The position numbers were made by a program, and so were the translations under genes. The notes below the pieces were generated by a model, which was not told the DNA's origin, did no database searches, and worked only from the letters and a program-made list of their open reading frames with translations. This document shows positions 10,467-19,120 of a stretch of 64,000 nucleotides of DNA, piece after piece; the first letter of the stretch is position 1, and each line of letters starts with the position of its first letter. Source of the stretch: Variovorax sp. UMC13 (lineage in GTDB: Bacteria > Pseudomonadota > Gammaproteobacteria > Burkholderiales > Burkholderiaceae_C); contig NZ_LZZW01000012.1 in assembly GCF_014170375.1 (NCBI RefSeq), positions 1 to 64,000 of the forward strand, read 5' to 3'.

Positions 10467-11540
10467 TCAGCCGGGCAGCAGCGCCACTGCGCGCCGGTAG
10501 GCCGCGGACGCGGTCAGCGCCTCCCAGTCCAGCGCGGCCGAGGTCGGCAGCAAGGCGCGGCGCCGGGCCTCGCCGGCCGCATCGGGCTGCCAGCGGCCAT
10601 CGGCCGCGGCGACGCTGAAGCCTTCGAGCAATTCGTCCAGCGGCGCACCCTCGCCCACGCTCTGGTTGCAGAGCATCGCCAGGTCGCAGCCGGCCGCGAG
10701 CGCGGCCAGGGCGGCGTCGGTGTAGCTGAGCAGCTGGCCGTCGATGTAGCGGCCGGCCTCCATGCTCAGGTCGTCGCTGAAGATCGCGCCCTCGAAGCCG
10801 AGCCGGCCGCGCAGGATGGCCTGCAGCCATCGGGCCGAAAAGCCCGCGGGGCGTGCATCGACCCTGGGATAGATCACATGGGCCGGCATCACCGCGGCCA
10901 GCGTGCCGCCGAGCCATTCGAAGGGCCGCGCGTCGTCGGCCAGGATGGCCTTGAGGCTGCGCCGGTCGACCGGGATCGCGACATGCGAGTCGGCCTTGAC
11001 AAAGCCATGGCCGGGAAAGTGCTTGCCGCAGTTGGCCATGCCGGCCTGCAGCAGGCCGTGCATCAGGCTCTGGGCCAGCAAGGCGGCGACGCGCGGGTCG
11101 CGGTGGAAGCTGCGGTCGCCGATGACCGAACTTCCGCCATGGTCGAGGTCGAGCACCGGCGCGAAGCTGAAGTCGACGCCCACCGCGCGCAGCTCGCTCG
11201 CCAGCACGAAGCCGGCCGCGGTCGCGGCCTGCACCGCACGCATCGCGTCGTCCATCCACAGCGTGCCCAGCGTGCGCATCGAGGGCAGCCGCGTGAAGCC
11301 GTCGGTGCGAAAGCGCTGCACGCGCCCGCCTTCATGGTCGACGCAGACCAGGATGTCCGGCCGGATCGCCTTGATCTCCGCATTGAGCGCCTGCATCTGC
11401 GCCCGGTCCTGCCAGTTGCGCGCGAAATGGATCACGCCGCCGACCTGCGGATGGGCGAGCCGACGCCGTTCGGCGGGCGTGAGGGCGGTGCCGGCCACGT
11501 CGATCACGAGGGGCCGCTGGGTCGTCGTCGGGGAATTCAT
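10467..11540 (-). CDS. nagZ: Beta-N-acetylhexosaminidase NagZ
   Basis: Cytoplasmic GH3 enzyme that removes N-acetylglucosamine from anhydromuropeptides during peptidoglycan recycling; its products can induce AmpC in species that carry it. The protein has 357 residues. [20 protein letters not shown] and the catalytic histidine loop CGKHFPGHG are present, and the nucleophile aspartate lies in [11 protein letters not shown] chose ATG 11540 ([15 protein letters not shown]); codons further upstream lie inside acpS. It overlaps the acpS stop by 4 bases and is the last gene of the long lepA-nagZ run. Confidence 0.95.
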   Translation of the reverse strand: MNSPTTTQRPLVIDVAGTALTPAERRRLAHPQVGGVIHFARNWQDRAQMQALNAEIKAIRPDILVCVDHEGGRVQRFRTDGFTRLPSMRTLGTLWMDDAMRAVQAATAAGFVLASELRAVGVDFSFAPVLDLDHGGSSVIGDRSFHRDPRVAALLAQSLMHGLLQAGMANCGKHFPGHGFVKADSHVAIPVDRRSLKAILADDARPFEWLGGTLAAVMPAHVIYPRVDARPAGFSARWLQAILRGRLGFEGAIFSDDLSMEAGRYIDGQLLSYTDAALAALAAGCDLAMLCNQSVGEGAPLDELLEGFSVAAADGRWQPDAAGEARRRALLPTSAALDWEALTASAAYRRAVALLPG

Positions 11541-11950
11541 GGGCTCGGGTCCGTCTTCGGATGCTGCTCGACCACCACGAAGCTGGCCGCGTAATCGGTT
11601 TCGTCGGTCACGGTGACGTGGGCCGTGAGCCCGCGCGCCTCGAACCATTCCTTGAGCACGCCGTGCAGCACGATCACCGGCTTGCCGCTGCGCTCGTTGG
11701 CGATCTCGCAGAGCCGCCAGCTCATGGGCATGCGCATGCCCATGCCGACGGCCTTGCTGAAGGCTTCCTTGGCCGAGAAGCGCGTCGCCAGGTAGCTCAG
11801 GCCGCGCTTCGGCCAGCGCGCGCTGCGCGCCTGCCAGACCGCGAATTCGGCGTCGCTGAGCACCTTGCGCGCGAAGCGCTCGCCCTGGCGCTCGAAGGTG
11901 GCGGCGACGCGGCGCACGTCGCAGATGTCGGTGCCGATGCCGTAGATCAC
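11537..11950 (-). CDS. acpS: Holo-[acyl-carrier-protein] synthase AcpS
   Basis: Transfers 4'-phosphopantetheine from CoA to the serine of AcpP, activating fatty-acid synthesis. The protein has 137 residues. Mg-binding Asp8 is in [13 protein letters not shown], and the second conserved block is [13 protein letters not shown]. The start is GTG at 11950, four bases after the pdxJ stop; the frame is open upstream but those residues are not AcpS-like. The pdxJ-acpS pair is conserved across proteobacteria. Its substrate gene acpP is also in this window (25012-25251). Confidence 0.95.
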   Translation of the reverse strand: MIYGIGTDICDVRRVAATFERQGERFARKVLSDAEFAVWQARSARWPKRGLSYLATRFSAKEAFSKAVGMGMRMPMSWRLCEIANERSGKPVIVLHGVLKEWFEARGLTAHVTVTDETDYAASFVVVEQHPKTDPSP

Positions 11951-11954
11951 GCGT

Positions 11955-12722
11955 TCACTTCGCGGCCTGCGCCTCGTCGATGCAGCGCAGGTAGTCGCGC
12001 GTGGTGGCGGCGTAGCCCAGTTCGAGCGCGTCGGCGACGAAGGCATGGCCGATCGAGACCTCCTTGACGCCCTGCACCGCGCGCAGGAAATCCGTGAGGT
12101 TGTCGCGGCTCAGGTCGTGGCCGGCATTGACCTCCAGCCCCGCGGCCTGGGCGGCGCGCGCGGTCTCGGCGTAACGCGCGAGCACCTCGGGGGCCCTGGC
12201 CGAGCCGCGCGAGGCCGCATAGCCCTCGGTGTAGAGCTCGACCCGGTCGGCGCCCACGGCCTTGACCGCGGCCATCATCTCGGGGATCGGGTCCATGAAC
12301 AGGCTCACGCGCACGCCCAGCGCCTGGGTTTCGGCGATCAGCGGGCGCAGGCGCTCGGCATCGGACGGAAAGCTCCAGCCGTGGTCGCTGGTGGACTGCG
12401 TCTCGCTGTCGGGCACGAAGGTGGCCTGGTGGGGCCGGCAGGCGCGCACGAAATCCATCAGGTTGTGGAAGGGGTTGCCCTCGATGTTGAACTCGACCTG
12501 CGGCCAGTCGCTCGACAGCAGGGCCGCGAGATCGTGCACGTCGTGTGCCCGGATGTGGCGCTCGTCGGGCCGCGGGTGCACCGTGATGCCCGTGGCGCCG
12601 GCTTGCAGGCACAGGGTCGCGGCGCGCAGCACGCTGGGGATGCCGAGGTGGCGCGTGTTGCGCACCAGCGCGACCTTGTTCAGGTTGACCGAGAGGGCCG
12701 TGAGGGAGGAAGGCGTGGTCAT
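11955..12722 (-). CDS. pdxJ: Pyridoxine 5'-phosphate synthase PdxJ
   Basis: Condenses 1-deoxyxylulose-5-phosphate with 3-amino-2-oxopropyl phosphate, closing the pyridine ring of vitamin B6. It is a TIM barrel of 255 residues. [15 protein letters not shown] at the N-terminus and [13 protein letters not shown] carry the active-site residues; the C-terminal phosphate-binding [14 protein letters not shown] is typical. It sits 6 bases downstream of recO and 4 bases upstream of acpS. Confidence 0.96.
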   Translation of the reverse strand: MTTPSSLTALSVNLNKVALVRNTRHLGIPSVLRAATLCLQAGATGITVHPRPDERHIRAHDVHDLAALLSSDWPQVEFNIEGNPFHNLMDFVRACRPHQATFVPDSETQSTSDHGWSFPSDAERLRPLIAETQALGVRVSLFMDPIPEMMAAVKAVGADRVELYTEGYAASRGSARAPEVLARYAETARAAQAAGLEVNAGHDLSRDNLTDFLRAVQGVKEVSIGHAFVADALELGYAATTRDYLRCIDEAQAAK

Positions 12723-12728
12723 GGGCGA

Positions 12729-13499
12729 TCAGAGGGCTTGCAGATCCCGCATCATCTGCCGGGTCCGCAGGGTGGTAACGCCGCAATGGTAGTTCAGCAG
12801 CGTGCGCAACTGGCTGCGCAGGGCCGCGTTGCTGCCGGCGCTGAGCAGGGCCACGCAGCGCAAGGTGGCCGTGAAAGGCGAGCGATCGTCCAGCGCCTCC
12901 TGCAGCGCCAGCCAGTCGGCGCCCGCGAGCGAGGCGTCGGCCGGCGCCGACTCGCGCAGGCCGGCCTCGGGCACCAGCGCATAGCGCGCATCCTCGGCCA
13001 GCGGCGCGAGCGTCAGGGTTTCGGTGTCGAGCACCGGCAGCAGGCCGACGCCGCGCAGCAGCAGCAGTTCGAAGGCCCGCAGCGCGGCGGCCTGGGTCGC
13101 GGCCTGGGCCACCCCATGGTCGCTGGCCAGCACCTCGACCACGCCCGCATAGGCGTCGAACAGCGCCTCGTGCGCGTCGTCGCGCGCCAGCAGCCGCAGC
13201 AGCAGCTCGTTGACGTAGTAACCCGACAGCAGCGATTCGCCGGTGGGCATCACCAGGCCGCCCATCCATTCGGCGCTCTTGAGCGTGCGGATCTCGGCGT
13301 CGCCGCCGTAGTTGAGCTGCAGCGGCTGCAGCGGCAGCAGCACCGGCCGGAAGTTGGAGCTGGGCCGCTTCGCGCCCTTGGCCACGATGGCGACACGACC
13401 GTGGTGGCGGGTGAAGACCTCCAGGATCACGCTCGACTCGCTCCAGTCGTAGCGGTGCAGCACGTAGGCGGGTTCGTGGGAGACGCGTTGGGTGGCCAT
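12729..13499 (-). CDS. recO: DNA repair protein RecO
   Basis: RecO anneals complementary strands and, with RecR, loads RecA on SSB-coated gaps (RecFOR pathway). The protein has 256 residues. The N-terminal OB fold includes [20 protein letters not shown] and [14 protein letters not shown] helical C-terminal domain follows, ending [18 protein letters not shown]. No zinc-cysteine cluster is evident, as in many beta-proteobacterial forms. It lies between era (69 bases) and pdxJ (6 bases). Confidence 0.93.
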   Translation of the reverse strand: MATQRVSHEPAYVLHRYDWSESSVILEVFTRHHGRVAIVAKGAKRPSSNFRPVLLPLQPLQLNYGGDAEIRTLKSAEWMGGLVMPTGESLLSGYYVNELLLRLLARDDAHEALFDAYAGVVEVLASDHGVAQAATQAAALRAFELLLLRGVGLLPVLDTETLTLAPLAEDARYALVPEAGLRESAPADASLAGADWLALQEALDDRSPFTATLRCVALLSAGSNAALRSQLRTLLNYHCGVTTLRTRQMMRDLQAL

Positions 13500-13568
13500 G
13501 TCAGTGCGCGCTGGGCGCCGAGGCGGGCGCCTGGTGGCGACGCGCAGCGCGCAGGTCCGGGGCTGTGC

Positions 13569-14594
13569 TTATTCGTAACCGAAGCTGCGCACGCGCGCTT
13601 CGTCGTCGGCCCAGCCGGAGCGCACCTTCACCCAGAGCTCGATGAACACCTTGGCATCCATCAGCTTCTCGAGCTCGACCCGGGTCTCGGTGCCGATGCG
13701 CTTGATGCGGTCGCCCTTGTCGCCGATGACCATGGCCTTGTGCGTGTCGCGCTCGACCACGATGGTCGCGGCGATGCGCATCAGGCGCTTCTGCCCCTTC
13801 TTCTGCGGCGGCTCTTCCTCGAACTTGTCGATGATCACGGTCGAGGTGTAGGGCAGTTCGTCGCCGGTCAGGCGGAACAGCTTCTCGCGCACCATCTCGC
13901 CGGCCAGGAATTTCTCGCTGCGGTCGGTGAGTTCGTCCTCGGCATAGAACCAGGGCTGCTCGGGCAGGTACTTGGCGCAGATGGCGAACAGGCGCTCGAC
14001 GTCCTTGGCGCTCTTGGCCGACATCGGCACGAGCTCGGCGAAGTCGTGCTTCTCGTGCATGGTCTGCAGCCAGGGCGCGACATCGCCGCGGCGGTGGATG
14101 TTGTCCAGCTTGTTGGCCAGCAGCACCGTCGGGATGCCCTTGCCCAGCAGCTTGAGCACGCGCTCGTCGGCCGGCGTGAAGCTGCCGGCCTCGACCACGA
14201 ACAGGATCAGGTCCACGTCACCGACCGCGCCCAGCACGGTCTTGTTGAGCGACTTGTTGAGCGCGTTGGCGTGCAGCGTCTGGAAGCCCGGCGTGTCGAC
14301 AAACACGAACTGCGTGGCCTCGCGGGTGCGCATGCCGGTGATGCGGTGGCGCGTGGTCTGGGCCTTGCGCGAGGTGATGCTGATCTTCTGGCCGACCAGC
14401 GCGTTGAGCAGCGTCGACTTGCCCACGTTGGGCTTGCCGACGATGGCGATCAGGCCGCAGTGCTGCGGCCCGTGGACCGAGGTGTCGGCGGCCGCCGCCC
14501 CGGGCATCGCGGGCATGGGTGGCATGCCGGGGACGGGCGGGATCAGCTTTTCGGGGGCGCCATCGGCGTCGGGGACATCGTGTGTAGGGGTCAT
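13569..14594 (-). CDS. era: GTPase Era
   Basis: Essential GTPase that binds 16S rRNA near its 3' end and aids 30S assembly. The G1 motif GKPNVGKS is at residues 53-60, the G2 region is [12 protein letters not shown]3 is DTPGFQ and G4 is NKLD. The C-terminal KH domain includes [17 protein letters not shown]. At 341 residues it is about 40 longer than E. coli Era, because a Met/Pro/Ala-rich segment ([14 protein letters not shown]) precedes the G domain. The ATG at 14594 overlaps the rnc stop (ATGA). Confidence 0.95.
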   Translation of the reverse strand: MTPTHDVPDADGAPEKLIPPVPGMPPMPAMPGAAAADTSVHGPQHCGLIAIVGKPNVGKSTLLNALVGQKISITSRKAQTTRHRITGMRTREATQFVFVDTPGFQTLHANALNKSLNKTVLGAVGDVDLILFVVEAGSFTPADERVLKLLGKGIPTVLLANKLDNIHRRGDVAPWLQTMHEKHDFAELVPMSAKSAKDVERLFAICAKYLPEQPWFYAEDELTDRSEKFLAGEMVREKLFRLTGDELPYTSTVIIDKFEEEPPQKKGQKRLMRIAATIVVERDTHKAMVIGDKGDRIKRIGTETRVELEKLMDAKVFIELWVKVRSGWADDEARVRSFGYE

Positions 14595-15286
14595 GTTGCT
14601 TTCGTGCCGCGGGCCTTGAGTCGGATCAGCATCGCCGCGGCCGCGGCCTGCTCGCCGGCGCGTCGCGAACCGCCGATGCCGCGCTCGGTCAGCCCCAGTT
14701 CGGGCACCTCGCACTCGACATCGAAGGTCTGCTTGTGGGCTGCGCCGAGCGTGCCGCTGACGCGGTAGACCGGCAGTTTCATTTTGTGCCCCTGCAGCCA
14801 TTCCTGCAATTCGGTCTTGGGGTCCTTGGCGGCGGCTTCCATGCGCGGCGTGATCTCGACCGACTCGTAGAGCCGGCGCACCAGCGCCTGCGCCGCGCCG
14901 TAGCCGGCATCGAGGTAAACGGCGCCGATCAGCGCCTCCAGCGCATCGGCCAGGATCGAGGGGCGGTTCGGGCCGCCCGAGCGGGCCTCGCCCTCGCCCA
15001 GCCGCAGCAGCGGCGAAATCGCCAGCTTGACCGCCAGCTGGTGCAGCGTGTCCTGCTTGACCAGGTTGGCGCGTACGCGCGACAGATCGCCTTCGGGCAG
15101 GTCCGCGAGCCGCTCGTAGAGCAGGTGAGAGACGGCCAGACTCAGGACCGAGTCGCCGAGGAATTCGAGCCGCTCGTTGTGGTCGGCGGAAAAACTGCGG
15201 TGGGTGAGTGCGCGCTGCAGCAGCCGCGCGTCGGCGAATTCATGCCGGAGGCGCGCCTGCAGCGCAACAAGAGCGCCTTCTGCCAC
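14591..15286 (-). CDS. rnc: Ribonuclease III
   Basis: Double-strand RNA endonuclease that processes rRNA precursors and many mRNAs. It has 231 residues. The signature [14 protein letters not shown] carries Asp45, and [17 protein letters not shown] carries Glu117; both match E. coli numbering. A C-terminal dsRNA-binding domain includes [16 protein letters not shown]. The start is GTG 15286, 2 bases after the DUF4845 stop. The neighbours lepB and era are the classical ones. Confidence 0.96.
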   Translation of the reverse strand: MAEGALVALQARLRHEFADARLLQRALTHRSFSADHNERLEFLGDSVLSLAVSHLLYERLADLPEGDLSRVRANLVKQDTLHQLAVKLAISPLLRLGEGEARSGGPNRPSILADALEALIGAVYLDAGYGAAQALVRRLYESVEITPRMEAAAKDPKTELQEWLQGHKMKLPVYRVSGTLGAAHKQTFDVECEVPELGLTERGIGGSRRAGEQAAAAAMLIRLKARGTKAT

Positions 15287-15288
15287 GG

Positions 15289-15663
15289 TCAGCGGGACTG
15301 ACCCTGGCCCTTGTACTTGAGTACCAGGTAGGCCGGGCCGAACAGATGGATTTCGCGGTCGTAGGCATAGGACACGACGACCTTGTCGCCGACCTTCTGC
15401 ACGTCGAGGTCCTTGCCGCTGACCGACTTGAAGTCGTCGATGGCCTGGGCGCGGTCGAAGATGGAACGCACTTCGGGCACCGTGCTGCCTTCGGCGGCCT
15501 TGGCCGCGGCCTTGTTGATGGCCTGGTACTCGATCAGCGTCGGGATGACCTGGGCCACCACCACGCCGACGCAGGCCAGCACGATGGCCACGAACAGCAG
15601 CCCGATGAAGGAGATGCCGCGTTGCTTCGACGCGGATGCCGACCGTTCAATGCTCTTTGCCAT
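15289..15663 (-). CDS. DUF4845 membrane protein
   Basis: A 124-residue protein with one N-terminal membrane helix ([20 protein letters not shown], residues 17-36) and a small domain outside it, probably periplasmic. It matches the DUF4845 pattern found between lepB and rnc in beta- and gamma-proteobacteria. The hydrophobic start, preceded by a short positively charged stretch (SKQRG), resembles a pilin-like N-terminus. Function unknown. It sits 24 bases after lepB and 2 bases before rnc. Confidence 0.85.
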   Translation of the reverse strand: MAKSIERSASASKQRGISFIGLLFVAIVLACVGVVVAQVIPTLIEYQAINKAAAKAAEGSTVPEVRSIFDRAQAIDDFKSVSGKDLDVQKVGDKVVVSYAYDREIHLFGPAYLVLKYKGQGQSR

Positions 15664-15687
15664 TGCTCTACCCTCGAATGATTGCTT

Positions 15688-16659
15688 TTATTGGAACGCG
15701 CCGATGCGCTTGAGATTGCCGAAATTCATCCAGACGAAGAACGCGCGCCCGACGATGTTCTGGTCGGGCACGAAGCCCCAATAGCGCGAGTCGAGCGAGT
15801 TGTCGCGGTTGTCGCCCATCATGAAATAGTGGCCGGCCGGCACCTTGCAGACCACGCCTTCGACACTGTAACGACAATTATCCCGGTCCGGAAAGCTCAT
15901 CACCTCGACGTCGGAGATGCCCGCGCGGCGGGTCTCGTCGTTGAGCAGCTTGTGCTGCGTGGTGCCCAGCGTCTCGGTGTATTGCTTGAGGTAGCGCATG
16001 GTCTCCTCGTCGAAATACTCGGGGATCGCGTCCTTGCTGACCGGCTGGCCGTTGATGGTCAACTGCTTGTTCAGGTAGGCCACCTCGTCGCCGGGCACGC
16101 CGACCACGCGCTTGATGTAGTCGAGGCTGGGCTTGGGCGGGTAGCGGAACACCATCACGTCGCCGCGGGCCGGGGCCTTGCCTTCGGTGATCTTGGTGTT
16201 GAGCACCGGCAGGCGCAGGCCGTAGGTGAACTTGTTCACCAGGATCAGGTCGCCGGTGAGCAGCGTCGGCATCATCGAGCCCGAGGGGATCTTGAAGGGC
16301 TCGAACAGGAAGGAGCGCAGCAGGAACACCACCAGGATCACCGGGAACAGGCCGGCGGTCCAGTCCAGCCACCAGGGCTGCATGATGAGCCGCTCGCGTG
16401 CCTTGACGTCGACCCGGTCGACCTGCTCGATGCCCTGGCGCGCCAATTCTTCGCGCCGCTGCACGAGCGAGGCGTCGAGCCGCTCGGCCGCCTGGCGGCG
16501 CCGCGGCAGGAAGTAGAAGCGCTCGGCCAGCCAGTAGAGGCCGGTGACGACCGTCGCCACGAACAGCAGCAGCGCGAAGTTGCCTTCGACGGCACCGAAG
16601 TACCAGGCGCCGACGTAAGCGCCGAACGCGGCCAGGATGAGGGAGGTGAGGAGTGCCAT
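15688..16659 (-). CDS. lepB: Signal peptidase I LepB
   Basis: Membrane serine protease that removes signal peptides from exported proteins. It has 323 residues, with two N-terminal membrane segments (residues 1-45 and about 100-118) and then the periplasmic catalytic domain. The nucleophile is Ser128 in PSGSMMPTLL and the general base is Lys183 in LDYIKRVVG. The box GDNRDNSLDSRYWG is present. A charged cytoplasmic loop lies between the helices. It follows lepA after 127 bases, as in E. coli. Confidence 0.96.
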   Translation of the reverse strand: MALLTSLILAAFGAYVGAWYFGAVEGNFALLLFVATVVTGLYWLAERFYFLPRRRQAAERLDASLVQRREELARQGIEQVDRVDVKARERLIMQPWWLDWTAGLFPVILVVFLLRSFLFEPFKIPSGSMMPTLLTGDLILVNKFTYGLRLPVLNTKITEGKAPARGDVMVFRYPPKPSLDYIKRVVGVPGDEVAYLNKQLTINGQPVSKDAIPEYFDEETMRYLKQYTETLGTTQHKLLNDETRRAGISDVEVMSFPDRDNCRYSVEGVVCKVPAGHYFMMGDNRDNSLDSRYWGFVPDQNIVGRAFFVWMNFGNLKRIGAFQ

Positions 16660-16786
16660 CTTCGTTCTTTTAGATGCTGCAGGCGTCGGGAACAGCGCGG
16701 TCCCATGCCGGAGATGCCGCGGAACCGGCCGTGCCGGGCCGCCGGCATCGCCCGCTCGAGGGAGCGCTGCGGGGGTGGTTCATTCT

Positions 16787-18598
16787 TCAGTCTTCGACTT
16801 GCAGGATCGCAAGGAAGGCCTCTTGCGGCACCTCGACGGAGCCGATCTGCTTCATCCGCTTCTTGCCCGCCTTCTGCTTCTCGAGCAGCTTCTTCTTGCG
16901 GGAGATGTCGCCGCCGTAGCACTTGGCGAGCACGTTCTTGCGCAGCGCCTTGATTGTCTCACGCGCGATGATGGTGACCCCGATGGCCGCCTGGATCGCG
17001 ACGTCGAACATCTGGCGCGAAATGATCTCGCGCATCTTCGACACCACCGCCCGGCCGCGGTACTGCGACTGGCTGCGGTGCACGATGATCGACAGCGCAT
17101 CGACCTTCTCGCCGTTGAGCAGGATGTCGACCTTGACCACGTCGGACGCGCGGTACTCCTTGAACTCGTAGTCCATGGAGGCATAGCCGCGGCTCACCGA
17201 CTTCAGCTTGTCGAAGAAGTCGAGCACGATCTCGCCCAGCGGCATCTCGTAGGTCAGCATGACCTGGCGGCCGTGGTAGGCCATGTTCATCTGCACGCCG
17301 CGCTTCTGGTTGGCCAGCGTCATGACGACGCCGACGTATTCCTGCGGCATGTAGAGGTGCACGGTCACGATCGGCTCGCGGATCTCCGACATGCGGCCGA
17401 CGTCGGGCATCTTGGACGGGTTCTCGACCATGATCACTTCGCCGTCGCTGCGCACCACCTGGTAGACCACGCTGGGCGCGGTCGTGATCAGGTCCTGGTC
17501 GAACTCGCGCTCCAGCCGCTCCTGCACGATCTCCATGTGCAGCAGGCCCAGGAAGCCGCAGCGGAAACCGAAGCCCAGCGCCTGGCTCACCTCGGGTTCG
17601 TAGCGCAGCGAGGAATCGTTGAGCTTGAGCTTCTCCAGCGCGTCGCGCAGCGAGTCGTACTCGCTGGCCTCGGTCGGGTAGAGGCCTGCGAACACCTGCG
17701 GCTGGATCTCCTTGAAGCCCGGCAGCGCTTCGGTGGCCGTGGCCGCGGCACCGCCGGTGCCCGGCTTGATCAGCGTCACCGTGTCGCCGACCTTGGCCGC
17801 CTGCAGCTCCTTGATGCCCGCGATGATGTAGCCCACCTCGCCGGCTTCGAGCGAAGCGCGCGGCTCGTTGGCCGGCGTGAACACCCCGACGCTGTCGGCG
17901 TTGTAAATCGCGCCCGAAGCCATCATCTTGATGCGCTCGCCCTTCACCAGGCGACCGTCGACCACACGCACCAGCATCACGACGCCGACGTAGGGGTCGA
18001 ACCAGCTGTCGACGATCATCGCGCGCAGCGGGCCGTCGGGATTGCCGCGCGGCGCGGGCATCTTCGCGACGATGGCCTCGAGGATGTCGTCGATGCCCAC
18101 GCCGGTCTTGGCCGAACACGGGATCGCATCGGTCGCGTCGATGCCGATCACGTCTTCGATCTCGGTGCGCGCGTTGTCCAGATCCGCGTTGGGCAGATCG
18201 ATCTTGTTGAGCACGGGGATCACCTCGACACCGAGGTCGAGCGCGGTGTAGCAGTTGGCCACCGTCTGCGCTTCCACACCCTGCGATGCATCGACGACGA
18301 GCAGCGCGCCTTCGCATGCCGACAGCGAACGACTCACTTCATAAGAGAAGTCCACGTGGCCCGGCGTGTCGATCAGATTGAGGTTGTAGACCTTGCCGTC
18401 GCGGGCCTTGTAATGCAGCGCAGCGGTCTGCGCCTTGATGGTTATCCCACGCTCTTTCTCGATGTCCATCGAGTCGAGAACCTGCGCTTCCATCTCGCGT
18501 TCCGCGAGGCCGCCGCAACGCTGGATCAGACGGTCCGCAAGCGTCGACTTGCCGTGGTCGATGTGCGCAATGATCGAAAAATTTCTGATGTGATTCAT
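16787..18598 (-). CDS. lepA: Elongation factor 4 (LepA)
   Basis: Ribosome-dependent GTPase that acts on stalled or pre-translocation ribosomes and in 30S maturation. It has 603 residues. G1 is AHIDHGKST and the G2 switch is RGITIKAQT; the DTPGHVDF and NKID motifs follow, then EF-G-like domains and the LepA C-terminal domain ([18 protein letters not shown]). I use ATG 18598 ([14 protein letters not shown]); a TTG one codon earlier also exists. No strong ribosome-binding site is seen. First gene of the lepA-lepB-rnc-era-recO-pdxJ-acpS-nagZ run. Confidence 0.97.
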   Translation of the reverse strand: MNHIRNFSIIAHIDHGKSTLADRLIQRCGGLAEREMEAQVLDSMDIEKERGITIKAQTAALHYKARDGKVYNLNLIDTPGHVDFSYEVSRSLSACEGALLVVDASQGVEAQTVANCYTALDLGVEVIPVLNKIDLPNADLDNARTEIEDVIGIDATDAIPCSAKTGVGIDDILEAIVAKMPAPRGNPDGPLRAMIVDSWFDPYVGVVMLVRVVDGRLVKGERIKMMASGAIYNADSVGVFTPANEPRASLEAGEVGYIIAGIKELQAAKVGDTVTLIKPGTGGAAATATEALPGFKEIQPQVFAGLYPTEASEYDSLRDALEKLKLNDSSLRYEPEVSQALGFGFRCGFLGLLHMEIVQERLEREFDQDLITTAPSVVYQVVRSDGEVIMVENPSKMPDVGRMSEIREPIVTVHLYMPQEYVGVVMTLANQKRGVQMNMAYHGRQVMLTYEMPLGEIVLDFFDKLKSVSRGYASMDYEFKEYRASDVVKVDILLNGEKVDALSIIVHRSQSQYRGRAVVSKMREIISRQMFDVAIQAAIGVTIIARETIKALRKNVLAKCYGGDISRKKKLLEKQKAGKKRMKQIGSVEVPQEAFLAILQVED

Positions 18599-18653
18599 CA
18601 ACGGGAACGCTTAAGTACTTGAATTGCCTCGTGCGCAGAAGGCGACAGGCAAG

Positions 18654-18684
18654 AAAAAAGGGCGCGTCCGAAAGAGACGCGCCC
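18654..18684 (-). terminator. Intrinsic terminator between mucD and lepA
   Basis: On the minus strand GGGCGCGTC and GACGCGCCC (plus positions 18660-18668 and 18676-18684) form a perfect 9-bp stem around a 7-base loop, followed by six T (A-run at 18654-18659). It lies 56 bases upstream of the lepA ATG in the same direction. Confidence 0.85.
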
Positions 18685-18718
18685 TGAACCAACAAGCAAT
18701 GGCAACTGCAGTAGTTGG
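18654..18718 (-). ncRNA. Candidate short structured RNA or attenuated leader upstream of lepA
   Basis: On the minus strand a TACAAT box (18730-18725) is followed about 8 bases on by a 5-bp hairpin (CAACT 18703-18707 with AGTTG 18713-18717) and then by a strong intrinsic terminator with a T6 run, all before the lepA start. The predicted transcript is about 65 nt: either a small RNA or a leader where transcription into lepA is attenuated. The call is inferred from structure only. Confidence 0.35.
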
Positions 18719-18724
18719 GACTTC

Positions 18725-18730
18725 ATTGTA
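18725..18730 (-). promoter_or_regulatory. Candidate -10 box (TACAAT) of the lepA leader
   Basis: TACAAT on the minus strand, preceded by a T-rich tract. The -35 region is weak (ATGTAC at 17 bases). The start site would be near 18718. Confidence 0.4.
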
Positions 18731-18765
18731 GGCAAAAAGGGGAGCGCGTACATGTCGGGGCCGGG

Positions 18766-18897
18766 TCAGGAAGGCTCGTTGCAGGTCAGCAACAGGAAGT
18801 TTGTTAACAGCTTATCAACAAAGGCGGTGGGCAACTGCCGGGACAACTTGTGGGTGATCTGTGGACCAGCAGTGGACTGTCCAAAGACATACCGCAT
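18766..18897 (-). CDS. Possible 43-codon reading frame in the lepA-mucD spacer
   Basis: A short frame begins with ATG at 18897 (MRYVFGQSTAGPQITHKLS) and ends with TGA at 18766, giving 43 residues with a leucine-rich stretch (KLLTNFLLLT). A TAGAAT box (18954-18949, minus strand) lies about 50 bases upstream. There is no clear ribosome-binding site and no recognised family. It may be a real small protein or chance. Confidence 0.2.
   Translation of the reverse strand: MRYVFGQSTAGPQITHKLSRQLPTAFVDKLLTNFLLLTCNEPS
18812..18869. other. Cluster of DnaA-box-like 9-mers
   Basis: TTATCAACA (18812-18820) differs from the TTATCCACA consensus at one position. On the other strand TCACCCACA (18849-18857) and a TGGTCCACA-like site (from about 18860) each differ at two. 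The stretch is more AT-rich than its surroundings. This is suggestive only; no dnaA, gidA or other origin-linked gene is near. Confidence 0.25.
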
Positions 18898-19065
18898 GGT
18901 GAATGCACCCGCCGCCTTTATGCCCTCCGGGCGATCCAATCGGCGCCCATTCTACTAAATCAAGTCGTTAGTCTTACGCCAATGTTTGTCGTCACTAACT
19001 TATCGAGCCTCCAAAGCCGTCGAAAAAATCTTCGCGATGCGCCGTCGAAGCCCTCCGGCATCCTG

Positions 19066-19100
19066 AAAAAAGGCCCCAAACCCGACTGCCGGGTGGGGCC
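19066..19100 (-). terminator. Intrinsic terminator of the rpoE-mucD operon
   Basis: On the minus strand a stem GGCCCCA...TGGGGCC, extended inward by ACCCG/CGGGT-type pairing, is followed by TTTTTT (A-run at 19066-19071). It starts 20 bases after the mucD stop and matches the end of a long operon. Confidence 0.88.
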
Positions 19101-19120
19101 ACTTGACCTGAGTAGGAAGA

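Noticed and set aside
12045..14768. A plus-strand frame of about 900 codons over pdxJ, recO and era
   Set aside because: All three reverse-strand genes have intact family motifs; the plus frame has none.
18781..18870. Replication origin
   Set aside because: Only one good DnaA-like box, no unwinding element or origin-linked gene nearby. Kept as a low-confidence site cluster only.
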